64,000 nt of DNA from an uncultured Lachnospiraceae bacterium (GTDB taxonomy: Bacteria; Bacillota; Clostridia; Lachnospirales; Lachnospiraceae): NCBI GenBank assembly GCA_910585005.1, contig CAJUCN010000005.1, positions 148,844 through 212,843 of the forward strand. Direction: 5' to 3'. This document shows positions 53,394 through 61,372 of the stretch, piece after piece. Position 1 is the first letter of the stretch. Each line of letters opens with the position of its first letter. The notes under the pieces are model-generated. The model had not been told where the DNA came from, did not search any database, and was given only the letters and a program-made list of their open reading frames with translations. Position numbers and translations under genes: made by a program.

Positions 53394-53549
53394 ATGGCTA
53401 ATCTTATTTTATTTATCAATTCATTTTTTTCCTATTTATTAGTAATGGCGGTAATAGTAGTGTTGGCAGGAGTTGCCGTTTTTATCGGGATCAAGATGAG
53501 GAAGCGGAATAATGAAAAGTCTGTAGCAGAAGCGGAAGCGCAAAGATAA
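53394..53549 (+). CDS. Small single-span membrane protein (51 residues)
   Basis: A short open frame encoding a 51-residue protein that begins MANLILFINSFFSYLLVMAV. One long hydrophobic helix covers about residues 4-34, followed by a basic KMRKRNNEK stretch and a charged tail ending AEAEAQR, so N-out/C-in topology is likely. The gene has its own good promoter upstream and a perfect terminator hairpin overlapping its stop codon, which argues it is real. I have a general impression of similar short proteins in Lachnospiraceae but cannot confirm it. Function unknown; it is too small for many gene finders. Confidence 0.72.
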   Translation: MANLILFINSFFSYLLVMAVIVVLAGVAVFIGIKMRKRNNEKSVAEAEAQR

Positions 53550-53563
53550 CCTTTGCGCTTTTT
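53536..53563 (+). terminator. Intrinsic terminator overlapping the small gene's stop codon
   Basis: The perfect arms AAGCGCAAAG and CTTTGCGCTT enclose a 5-base loop and run on into further T residues. The left arm is the last coding codons of the small membrane protein. Confidence 0.9.
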
Positions 53564-53616
53564 CTTTCGTAGATAGGAAGTCCTGGCAGAATTTAAAGAA
53601 AACAGGGAGATAGGAA

Positions 53617-54327
53617 ATGCTTTACGAAACAATATTGTGGGATGTAGACCAGACATTACTTGACTTTGAAAAATCACAGGATTATGCGCTTAAACTTTGT
53701 TTTAAACGGTTAGGGCTTGAAATCAATGACGGGATAGTCCGTCTGTACGCTGCAATCAATGATTCTTATTGGAAAAAGCTGGAGCTTGGGGAAGTGACGA
53801 AAAAGGAACTTCTTACAGGCAGGTTTGACACTTTATTTGATCAATTACAGATAAGGGAAACGACCTCTGCAGATATAGCGCCGATGTACCAGGAAGCTCT
53901 TGGAAGCGTGTACTTTTTCAAAGATGACAGTTTGGGCTTATGTCGAAAACTTCAAGGGAAAGTAAAGCAGTATGTCGTTACGAATGGAGTATCTTCTACC
54001 CAGAGAAATAAATTGAAGCTTTCAGGGTTAGACCAGATCATGGATGGGATTTTCGTATCAGAAGAGATGGGATATGCGAAACCTGATATAAGATTTTTTG
54101 AAAGGTGTTTTACTTTGATTCCGGGTTTTCAAAAAGAGAGTGCTTTAATCGTTGGAGATTCTTTAACAAGCGATATGAAGGGAGGCAATTTATCCGGAAT
54201 AAGCTGCTGTTGGTATAATCCGTCAGGAAAAGAAAATAGAATCGGGTTAAGGATTGATTATGAGATACATCATTTATGGGAAGTGGAGGGGATCCTTGCA
54301 TGTCAAAGTCCACAAGTCAAAAGTTAA
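53617..54327 (+). CDS. HAD-family phosphatase (YjjG-like nucleotidase)
   Basis: 236 residues. HAD motif I is WDVDQTLLDFEKS (nucleophile and acid Asp), motif II lies in VVTNG, and motif III/IV is the late KPDIRFFERCF...VGDSLTSDMKGG. The size and DQTLLDF motif place it with YjjG/YfnB-type house-cleaning 5'-nucleotidases. It probably hydrolyses pyrimidine nucleotides, but that is inferred from the family. It overlaps the next gene by 28 bases. Confidence 0.9.
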   Translation: MLYETILWDVDQTLLDFEKSQDYALKLCFKRLGLEINDGIVRLYAAINDSYWKKLELGEVTKKELLTGRFDTLFDQLQIRETTSADIAPMYQEALGSVYFFKDDSLGLCRKLQGKVKQYVVTNGVSSTQRNKLKLSGLDQIMDGIFVSEEMGYAKPDIRFFERCFTLIPGFQKESALIVGDSLTSDMKGGNLSGISCCWYNPSGKENRIGLRIDYEIHHLWEVEGILACQSPQVKS

Positions 54328-55301
54328 AACTTTACTATTTGATTAGGATATTTCAAGAAAAGACGGATGAAAACCATTGTCTTTCGGCACAAAATTTGAT
54401 TGCAGAGCTTTCCGCTTACGGAATCTGTGCTGAGAGAAAAAGTATCTATGATGATATTGAGTGCCTGCTTCAGCTAGGGTACGATATTGTAAATGTAAAG
54501 GCGCGTAAGGGCGGAGGATATTATCTTGCAAGCAGGGAATTTGAATTGGCGGAGCTAAAGCTTTTGGTGGATGCCGTTTCTTCTTCCCGCTTTATTACCC
54601 AGAAAAAATCTAAGGATCTGATTGCAAAGATTGAACAATTTGCAGGCCCGTATGACAGAAAGCAGCTCCAAAGACAGGTGTTCGTTGCCGGGCGGGTAAA
54701 AACGGAAAATGAAAGTATTTATTATAATGTGGATCGGATCCATCATGCCATTCAGAATGATATGCCGGTTACATTTACCTACCTTGAATGGAATATCAAA
54801 AAAGAACTTCAGCCAAGACGTGCAGGGCGTAAATACCGGGTCAGCCCTTGGGCGCTCACCTGGCAGGATGAAAATTATTACTTGATTGCTTATGACGATG
54901 ATGATGAAAAGATCAAGCATTTCAGGGTGGACAAGATGAACCGGATCACCGAGTTTTCCAACGAAAAAAGGAAAGGTGCAGAAGCATTTAAGGAATTTGA
55001 CATTGCAGAATATACCAACCGTACTTTTGGGATGTTTGGAGGAAAAACACAGGCTGTGACCTTAAGGTTTCCGGAATCTATGGTAGGGATTATTTTAGAC
55101 CGGTTTGGAAAGGAAACAGATATCCGGCAATTGGACGATGGGTTTGTTCGTGCAAGAGTTCACGCGGCAGTAAGCGGTCAGTTTTATGGGTGGTTGACAG
55201 GATTAGGCGAGAGGGTCAGTATTATGGGGCCAAAGGATGTAAGGGATGGATATGTTGATTTTTTAGGTCAAATCATTGAAAACTATGAAAAAGGCAGGTA
55301 A
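54300..55301 (+). CDS. WYL-domain transcriptional regulator
   Basis: 333 residues from the ATG at 54300, which has GGAGGGG upstream within the HAD gene. The N-terminal winged helix-turn-helix covers KLKLYYLIRIFQEKT to ERKSIYDDIECLLQLGYDI. The WYL domain follows (RKYRVSPWALTWQDENYYLIAYDDD, where WYL residues read YYL), then a WCX C-terminal domain. WYL proteins often sense nucleotides or nucleic acid and repress or activate stress and defence genes. No defence genes are adjacent. Targets unknown; it may regulate its own HAD-aminotransferase unit. Confidence 0.9.
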   Translation: MSKSTSQKLKLYYLIRIFQEKTDENHCLSAQNLIAELSAYGICAERKSIYDDIECLLQLGYDIVNVKARKGGGYYLASREFELAELKLLVDAVSSSRFITQKKSKDLIAKIEQFAGPYDRKQLQRQVFVAGRVKTENESIYYNVDRIHHAIQNDMPVTFTYLEWNIKKELQPRRAGRKYRVSPWALTWQDENYYLIAYDDDDEKIKHFRVDKMNRITEFSNEKRKGAEAFKEFDIAEYTNRTFGMFGGKTQAVTLRFPESMVGIILDRFGKETDIRQLDDGFVRARVHAAVSGQFYGWLTGLGERVSIMGPKDVRDGYVDFLGQIIENYEKGR

Positions 55302-55307
55302 GGAAAA

Positions 55308-56477
55308 ATGAATTTAGAGATTGCAGACAGGATGAACGGTTATGGGGAAGGGATTTTTCAGCTTTTAAATGAAAAGAAAGAAGAGATGGAGAAGCAGGGG
55401 AAAAAGGTTTATAACCTTTCTGTGGGCACACCGGATTTTCCCACAGATCCACATATTATGGAGGCAGTGGTAAAAGCGGCAAAAATTTCTGACAATTATA
55501 AATATGCATTAAAAATGTTACCGGAACTTACCCAGGCAGTGATTAGCCGGTTTGAGAAACGCTATCATGTGGTATTAACAGAAAATGAGGTAACAGATGT
55601 ATATGGTTCCCAGGAAGGGATAGCCCATATTGGGTTGTGTTTGTGCAATCCCGGAGATGTGGTATTGGTTCCCAATCCCGGTTATCCGATTTTTTCCTTA
55701 GGGCCTTCCCTGGCTGGGGCGGACGTTCATACCTATGACTTGATCGAAGAAAACAATTATTTGCCGGAACTGGAAAAGATAGATAAAAAACTACTGGATA
55801 AAACAAAGTTTATGATCGTATCCTATCCCTTAAACCCGGTTTGCAGTATTGCGCCAGATCGTTTTTACGAAGAACTGATTCCCTGGGCGCAGAAACATGA
55901 TATTATTATTCTTCATGATAATGCTTATTCAGACATTATCTATGATGGGCATGTGGGAAAATCCATTTTGCAGTTCCCAGGGGCCAAGGAAAACTGTATT
56001 GAGTTTTATTCTTTGTCCAAAAGCTATAATTACACCGGTGCAAGGGTGGGATTTTTGGTGGGGAATGAGTATCTTGTCCAAAGTTTCAAACGACTTCGTT
56101 CCCAGATTGACTATGGAACATTTCTTCCGGTCCAGTATGGCGCCATAGCGGCATTAAATGGTCCGGATGAGGGCGTTAAAAAACGTTGTGAACAATATCA
56201 GAAAAGGCGGGATGCCTTGTGCGGCGGGCTTCGCAGCATCGGATGGAATATTCCGGATAGTCAGGGAAGTATGTTCGCATGGGGCAGGATACCGGAGGGT
56301 TATACGGATGATGCTGCCTTTGTCATGGAACTTCTTGAAAGATCAGGAGTACTTTGTACGCCGGGAAGTAGTTTTGGAAGCCTTGGAAAAGGACATGTTC
56401 GTTTTGCCCTTACTCTGCCTGAGGAACAGATCAAAGAAGCTGTAAAAGCTGTTGCAGCTTCTGGCATGATACAATAG
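55308..56477 (+). CDS. Class I/II PLP-dependent aminotransferase
   Basis: 389 residues. The fold-type I aminotransferase pattern is clear: YNLSVGTPDFPTDPHI at the start, SYPLNPVCSIAP (the common NP site), HDNAYSDIIYDG and the PLP lysine in FYSLSKSYNYTGARVGF. It resembles LL-diaminopimelate or alanine/aspartate aminotransferases of the DapL/AspB type. The usual N-P-T/P sequence reads N-P-V, so the specific substrate is uncertain. It is 6 bases after the WYL gene and likely cotranscribed. Confidence 0.9.
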   Translation: MNLEIADRMNGYGEGIFQLLNEKKEEMEKQGKKVYNLSVGTPDFPTDPHIMEAVVKAAKISDNYKYALKMLPELTQAVISRFEKRYHVVLTENEVTDVYGSQEGIAHIGLCLCNPGDVVLVPNPGYPIFSLGPSLAGADVHTYDLIEENNYLPELEKIDKKLLDKTKFMIVSYPLNPVCSIAPDRFYEELIPWAQKHDIIILHDNAYSDIIYDGHVGKSILQFPGAKENCIEFYSLSKSYNYTGARVGFLVGNEYLVQSFKRLRSQIDYGTFLPVQYGAIAALNGPDEGVKKRCEQYQKRRDALCGGLRSIGWNIPDSQGSMFAWGRIPEGYTDDAAFVMELLERSGVLCTPGSSFGSLGKGHVRFALTLPEEQIKEAVKAVAASGMIQ

Positions 56478-56549
56478 GGCTGTCAGGGGATTACAATATC
56501 TACCAAAATAGCTGTACTTATTTTGTATATTTTTCTTCCAAATATCACG

Positions 56550-56578
56550 TTGACAGATACGGATTGTTTTACTATACT
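56550..56578 (+). promoter_or_regulatory. Strong sigma-A promoter for nrdDG-dut
   Basis: Consensus TTGACA (56550-56555), exactly 17 bases, TATACT (56573-56578). The predicted transcription start lies within the first NrdR box. Confidence 0.85.
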
Positions 56579-56585
56579 TAATAAT

Positions 56586-56632
56586 ACACAATATCTTGGA
56601 TGGATAAAATATTAATTCACAATATTTAGTGT
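56586..56632. promoter_or_regulatory. Tandem NrdR boxes
   Basis: Two 16-bp sites, ACACAATATCTTGGAT (56586-56601) and TCACAATATTTAGTGT (56617-56632), match the NrdR consensus acaCwAtATaTwGtgt. The linker is 15 bases, giving 31 bp centre to centre, the typical arrangement. They sit just after the -10, where NrdR would block transcription when dATP is abundant. Confidence 0.82.
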
Positions 56633-56669
56633 TTGGAACAATGTGGGGATGAATGGAGGAAAAGCAGTA

Positions 56670-58850
56670 ATGAGTAGTAGTAAGCAGGAAAGCAGTTTGG
56701 TCTATGGTGAATTATTTAGGCCGGAAAAGACTGTAAAGGTAATTAAAAAGGATGGCAGCCTGGAAGCATTCAATGTACAGAAGGTTATTGATGCGGTAGG
56801 AAAGAGTGCATACAGGGCTTTGACTAAATTTACGGAAGAGGAAAAAAAGCATATCTGCCAGTATGTAGTGGACAAGGTAAATGAACTGGAACAAGACCAG
56901 ATTCCCATCCCCATTATGCATAATATTGTTGAGAGTGCGTTAGAAGACGTGAAACCCATCGTTGCCAAAAGCTACCGGGATTACCGGAATTACAAGCAGG
57001 ATTTTGTCCGAATGATGGATGATGTATATAAAAAGAGCCAGTCCATTATGTATGTAGGCGATAAAGAGAACGCCAATACGGATAGCGCGCTTGTTTCAAC
57101 AAAGAGAAGCCTAATCTTTAATCAGTTTAACAAAGAACTTTATCAAAAGTTTTTTATGACAACAGAAGAAATCCAGGCATGCCGTGACGGATATATTTAT
57201 GTACATGATATGTCGGCACGGCGGGATACAATGAACTGCTGTCTTTTTGATGTGTCCAATGTGCTTACCGGCGGCTTTGAAATGGGAAATATCTGGTATA
57301 ATGAACCGAAAACATTGGATGTGGCATTTGATGTTATTGGTGATATTGTTCTTAGTGCGGCAAGTCAGCAATATGGCGGATTTACGGTACCGGAAGTTGA
57401 TAAGATCCTGGAACCTTACGCGGAAAAGACTTTTCAAAAAAGCCTGGAAAAGTACAGACGCCTGGGAATTGACGATGAAAGGGCCAAAGCAGAGGCATAC
57501 GCTGATGTAGAACGTGAATATGAACAGGGATTCCAGGGGTGGGAATATAAATTTAACACGGTGGCTTCCAGCCGGGGGGATTATCCGTTTATCACCGTGA
57601 CTGCCGGGATAGGAAAGGGAGAATTTGCAAAGCTTGCTACCATTTCTCTTTTAAATGTAAGAAGAAAAGGACAGGGAAAGAAGGACTGTAAAAAGCCGGT
57701 TCTTTTCCCTAAGATTGTCTTTTTGTATGATGAGAATCTTCATGGCCCCGGAAAAGAACTTGAGGATGTTTTTGAGGCAGGGGTTGAATGCTCGGCCAAG
57801 ACCATGTATCCGGACTGGCTTTCCCTTACAGGAAAGGGTTATATTGCAAGTATGTATAAACGGTATGGCAAAGTCATATCTCCCATGGGATGCAGGGCTT
57901 TTCTTTCTCCCTGGTATGAGAGGGGAGGAATGCATCCGGCGGATGATAAAGATACCCCCATTTTTGTGGGGCGCTTTAATATTGGTGCAGTTTCTTTACA
58001 TCTTCCGATGATTCTTGCAAGGGCAAAACAGGAGAGCCGTGATTTTTATGAAGTTTTGGATTATTATTTAAATTTGATCCGGCAGCTTCATATCAGGACT
58101 TATGCATATTTAGGCGAGATGCGTGCTTCCACCAACCCGCTTGCTTACTGCGAAGGCGGTTTCCTGGGAGGGCATTTAAAACTTACAGATAAAATCAAAC
58201 CGATCTTAAAATCAGCGACTGCAAGCTTTGGAATTACGGCATTTAATGAACTTCAGGAATTATATAATGGAAAATCGTTGGTTGAGGATGGGCAGTTTGC
58301 TTTAGAGGTTCTTGAACACATCAATCAGAAGATCAATGCGTTTAAGGAAGAGGACGGAAACCTGTATGCAATCTATGGCACGCCTGCGGAAAGCTTATGT
58401 GGTCTTCAAGTAAAACAATTCCGTGCAAAATACGGGATTATTGAGGGTGTTTCAGACAGGGAATATGTGTCAAACAGTTTCCATTGTCATGTGTCAGAGG
58501 ATATTACACCGATTCAGAAGCAGGATTTGGAATACCGTTTTTGGGAATTGTCTAATGGTGGAAAGATCCAGTATGTAAAATACCCTATTGATTATAATAT
58601 TGATGCGATCAAGACGCTGATCCGCAGAGCGATGGATATGGGGTTTTATGAGGGCGTTAATCTTTCCCTTGCATATTGTGACGACTGCGGTCATCAGGAA
58701 CTTGAAATGGATGTCTGCCCGGTATGTGGCAGCAAAAACCTGACGAAGATTGAGCGTATGAACGGATATCTGTCTTATTCGAGAGTCCATGGCGATACCA
58801 GGCTGAACGAAGCAAAAATGGCAGAAATTGCAGAAAGGAAGAGCATGTAA
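56670..58850 (+). CDS. nrdD: Anaerobic ribonucleoside-triphosphate reductase, large subunit
   Basis: 726 residues from the ATG at 56670 (GGAGG 9 bases upstream). An N-terminal ATP-cone (KVIKKDGSLEAFNVQKVIDAV) senses ATP/dATP. The glycyl-radical barrel follows, and near the end a zinc site CDDCGH...CPVCGS. The probable radical glycine is Gly699 in RMNGYLSYSR. It reduces NTPs to dNTPs without oxygen, needing NrdG for activation. nrdG follows after 3 bases. Promoter with NrdR boxes upstream. Confidence 0.97.
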   Translation: MSSSKQESSLVYGELFRPEKTVKVIKKDGSLEAFNVQKVIDAVGKSAYRALTKFTEEEKKHICQYVVDKVNELEQDQIPIPIMHNIVESALEDVKPIVAKSYRDYRNYKQDFVRMMDDVYKKSQSIMYVGDKENANTDSALVSTKRSLIFNQFNKELYQKFFMTTEEIQACRDGYIYVHDMSARRDTMNCCLFDVSNVLTGGFEMGNIWYNEPKTLDVAFDVIGDIVLSAASQQYGGFTVPEVDKILEPYAEKTFQKSLEKYRRLGIDDERAKAEAYADVEREYEQGFQGWEYKFNTVASSRGDYPFITVTAGIGKGEFAKLATISLLNVRRKGQGKKDCKKPVLFPKIVFLYDENLHGPGKELEDVFEAGVECSAKTMYPDWLSLTGKGYIASMYKRYGKVISPMGCRAFLSPWYERGGMHPADDKDTPIFVGRFNIGAVSLHLPMILARAKQESRDFYEVLDYYLNLIRQLHIRTYAYLGEMRASTNPLAYCEGGFLGGHLKLTDKIKPILKSATASFGITAFNELQELYNGKSLVEDGQFALEVLEHINQKINAFKEEDGNLYAIYGTPAESLCGLQVKQFRAKYGIIEGVSDREYVSNSFHCHVSEDITPIQKQDLEYRFWELSNGGKIQYVKYPIDYNIDAIKTLIRRAMDMGFYEGVNLSLAYCDDCGHQELEMDVCPVCGSKNLTKIERMNGYLSYSRVHGDTRLNEAKMAEIAERKSM

Positions 58851-58853
58851 GTA

Positions 58854-59363
58854 ATGAGATATCATAATATTACGAAGGACGATATGTTGAATGGAGATGG
58901 GCTTCGTGTAGTACTTTGGGTATCCGGATGTTCTCATTGCTGTAAAGAATGCCATAATCCAATCACATGGGATCCTGCGGGAGGGCTTCCTTTTGACGAA
59001 AAAGCAAAGAAGGAAATTTTTGACCAACTTGATAAGCCTTACATTTCAGGAATAACTTTTTCGGGTGGAGATCCGCTCCATGCGGCAAACAGGCTTGATG
59101 TGAGAAACTTGATGGCGGAGATTAAGCAAAAGTATTCTGATAAAACCATATGGTTATATACTGGTGATATCTGGGAAAATGTCATGCATGATGCAATCAT
59201 GCAATACGTTGACGTGCTGGTGGACGGCGAGTTTCAGGTGGATAAAAAAGACACTAAATTATTGTGGAAAGGCAGCGGCAATCAACGGGTAATTAATGTC
59301 CAGGAAACATTAAAACAAACAGACCCGTCTAATCCGGTTTTGCACTGTGGTAATTACGCTTAA
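58854..59363 (+). CDS. nrdG: Anaerobic ribonucleotide reductase activating protein
   Basis: A 169-residue radical-SAM activase. The cluster motif is C-x3-C-x2-C within CSHCCKECHNP, preceded by NGDGLRVVLWVSG. FSGGDPLH binds SAM. It generates the glycyl radical on NrdD. It lies 3 bases after nrdD, and dut starts 10 bases after its stop. Confidence 0.97.
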   Translation: MRYHNITKDDMLNGDGLRVVLWVSGCSHCCKECHNPITWDPAGGLPFDEKAKKEIFDQLDKPYISGITFSGGDPLHAANRLDVRNLMAEIKQKYSDKTIWLYTGDIWENVMHDAIMQYVDVLVDGEFQVDKKDTKLLWKGSGNQRVINVQETLKQTDPSNPVLHCGNYA

Positions 59364-59373
59364 AGGAAAAATC

Positions 59374-59808
59374 ATGGAAACAATAAAGATCAAATACTTT
59401 ACAGACAAAATTGATAAGTTAGAATATATCGATGGAAAATCCGACTGGATAGATTTGCGTGCCGCTAAGGATATTGAGCTAAATAAAGGCGAATATGCAT
59501 TGATTCCGCTGGGAGTGGCAATGGAACTGCCGAAAGGATACGAGGCGCATATCGTTCCCAGGAGTTCTACCTTTAAAAATTTTGGAATCATACAAACAAA
59601 TCATCAAGGGGTGATAGACGGTTCTTACTGCGGCGACAACGATCAATGGCATATGCCTGTATATGCCGTAAGAGACACACATATTTCCTGTAATGACAGG
59701 ATCTGTCAGTTCAGGATAGTAGAAAACCAGCCGAAGATCGTTTTCAATGAGGTAGTTTCCCTGAAGGGTACAGACCGGGGCGGATTTGGGAGTACCGGAA
59801 AACAATAG
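59374..59808 (+). CDS. dut: dUTP pyrophosphatase
   Basis: 144 residues from the ATG at 59374 (AAAGGA upstream); an earlier in-frame GTG overlaps nrdG and is rejected. The five trimeric dUTPase motifs are visible: DLRAAKDIEL, PRSSTF, GVIDGSYCGDN, RICQFRIVENQ and GTDRGGFGSTGK. It converts dUTP to dUMP, limiting uracil in DNA and feeding dTMP synthesis. Linking it to anaerobic ribonucleotide reductase places dNTP production and cleaning under one NrdR-controlled promoter. Confidence 0.95.
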   Translation: METIKIKYFTDKIDKLEYIDGKSDWIDLRAAKDIELNKGEYALIPLGVAMELPKGYEAHIVPRSSTFKNFGIIQTNHQGVIDGSYCGDNDQWHMPVYAVRDTHISCNDRICQFRIVENQPKIVFNEVVSLKGTDRGGFGSTGKQ

Positions 59809-59824
59809 CCTCAAAGGTATCTTT

Positions 59825-59854
59825 GTATAAAAAAACTCTTTTTGCTGCATAATG
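59825..59854 (+). promoter_or_regulatory. Candidate sigma-G (forespore) promoter for the SpoVAF-like gene
   Basis: GTATA (59825-59829), 18 bases, CATAATG (59848-59854), near the sigma-G pattern GnATR-N18-CATnnTA with one mismatch. The context of a spore germination-type gene supports it. The sequence alone is short, so chance is possible. Confidence 0.42.
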
Positions 59855-59888
59855 CTAACAAACGCATTGTGAGTGGAAGGAGTTTTTT
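59830..59888 (+). promoter_or_regulatory. Inverted repeat that embraces the SpoVAF leader and abuts its start codon
   Basis: The perfect 9-bp arms AAAAAACTC (59830-59838) and GAGTTTTTT (59880-59888) pair across 41 bases. An inner hairpin, CATAATGC/GCATTGTG (one wobble), lies between them. The right arm ends at the base before ATG (59889) and includes part of the GGAAGGAG ribosome site. It could hide that site, or act as a terminator for dut transcripts. Confidence 0.55.
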
Positions 59889-61307
59889 ATGGTTTCTGGG
59901 AAAATGAGTACATCGCTTTCTGACAATATGAAATATTTTAACGAAAGACTTTCTGTGGATACCAATTTTGACCTTGTATACCGGGTGGTCAAAATTGGAG
60001 GCAGGGATGCCTGCATGTATTTTATAGATGGGTTCTGTAAAGATGAGATGATGCAGAAAATGCTGCAATATTTTATGGATATCAAAGAGGATGAGATGCC
60101 GACGGATGCCCATGAAATGTCAAAGACAAACCTTCCTTATGTGGAAGTGGATCTTCAGGATTCCTGGGAGAGAATTATTTATTTTGTCATGTCCGGTGTA
60201 TTTGCTTTATTTATTGACGGGTACGATAAATGTCTTTTGATCGACTCAAGAACTTATCCCTCAAGAGGGGTGGAGGAACCGGAAAAAGATAAAGTCCTTC
60301 GGGGGTCAAAAGATGGTTTTGTGGAGACGATTGTATTTAATACGGCTTTGATCAGGAGAAGGATTCGCAGTACGGAACTTCGGATGGAAATGATGCAGGC
60401 AGGGAAAAGCTCCAAGACGGATATTGTATTGTGCTATATGGACAACCGTGTGGATCATGCTTTTTTAAACCAGATCAAAGAACGTATCAACCAGATCCAG
60501 GTAGATGCCCTTACAATGAATCAAGAGAGTCTGGCAGAATGTCTTTATCAAAAGAAATGGTATAATCCTTTTCCTAAGTTTAAATTTACAGAACGTCCAG
60601 ATACGGCTTCCGCCCAGATCTTAGAGGGGGATATTGTAATATTGGTTGATAATTCCCCTTCGGCAATGATCACACCCACCTCCATCTTTGATGTTGTGGA
60701 AGAGGCGGACGATTATTATTTTCCGCCAATTACCGGAACCTATCTGCGGCTTTCCAGATTTACGATTGCTATATTGACGTATTTGGTCACACCTACTTTT
60801 CTGTTGCTAATGCAAAACCCTGCATGGATCCCGGCTGGTTTTGAGTTTATTGCCATTAAAGATGCAACCAATATTCCTTTGATATGGCAGTTTTTAATCT
60901 TAGAATTAGCCCTGGACGGGCTTAGGCTTGCTGCAGTAAATACTCCCAATATGCTAAGCACGCCTCTTAGTGTTATGGCAGCGCTTGTACTTGGGGAATT
61001 TTCGGTAAACAGCGGCTGGTTTAATTCTGAGGTGATGCTTTATATGGCATTTGTTGCAATAGCCAATTATACCCAGGCAAGTTATGAACTTAGTTATGCA
61101 ATCAAATTTATGCGTATTATTAATTTGATCCTTACCGCAATTTTCGGCATATGGGGTTATATTGGCGCAATCATTTTATTGATAGTGGCTATCGGAACCA
61201 ATAAGACTGTTTCAGGAAAAAGCTATGTATATCCGCTGTTTCCGCTGAATTTAACACAGCTTTCCAAACGGCTTTTGAGAAAACGTTTGCCAGGAGCAAA
61301 AGAATAG
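59889..61307 (+). CDS. spoVAF: SpoVAF-like spore germination protein (GerA/GerAA family)
   Basis: 472 residues. A cytoplasmic N-terminal domain with GerA motifs includes RVVKIGGRDACMYFIDGF, LLIDSRTYPSRGVEEPEKDKVLRGSKDGFVE and TALIRRRIRST. About five membrane helices occupy the C-terminal 200 residues. SpoVAF forms a complex with FigP/YqhR-like partners that boosts germination in B. subtilis. Here it is away from any spoVA operon. Start at 59889 has GGAAGGAG 6 bases away. The subfamily call over other GerAA members rests on recall of the N-terminal region. Confidence 0.85.
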   Translation: MVSGKMSTSLSDNMKYFNERLSVDTNFDLVYRVVKIGGRDACMYFIDGFCKDEMMQKMLQYFMDIKEDEMPTDAHEMSKTNLPYVEVDLQDSWERIIYFVMSGVFALFIDGYDKCLLIDSRTYPSRGVEEPEKDKVLRGSKDGFVETIVFNTALIRRRIRSTELRMEMMQAGKSSKTDIVLCYMDNRVDHAFLNQIKERINQIQVDALTMNQESLAECLYQKKWYNPFPKFKFTERPDTASAQILEGDIVILVDNSPSAMITPTSIFDVVEEADDYYFPPITGTYLRLSRFTIAILTYLVTPTFLLLMQNPAWIPAGFEFIAIKDATNIPLIWQFLILELALDGLRLAAVNTPNMLSTPLSVMAALVLGEFSVNSGWFNSEVMLYMAFVAIANYTQASYELSYAIKFMRIINLILTAIFGIWGYIGAIILLIVAIGTNKTVSGKSYVYPLFPLNLTQLSKRLLRKRLPGAKE

Positions 61308-61312
61308 CAGCA

Positions 61313-61341
61313 TTGTAATTTGAAAAAAAGAATGATAGAAT
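61313..61341 (+). promoter_or_regulatory. Sigma-A promoter for degV
   Basis: TTGTAA (61313-61318), 17 bases, TAGAAT (61336-61341); degV starts 32 bases after, with AGGAGG. Confidence 0.55.
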
Positions 61342-61372
61342 AGTACAGAAACTATTTTAGGAGGCATGTACT

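Noticed and set aside
54300..55301. WYL regulator as a marker of a defence island
   Set aside because: WYL proteins often sit near defence systems, but the neighbours here are a HAD phosphatase, an aminotransferase and nrdDG; no nuclease, helicase or toxin-antitoxin gene is present.
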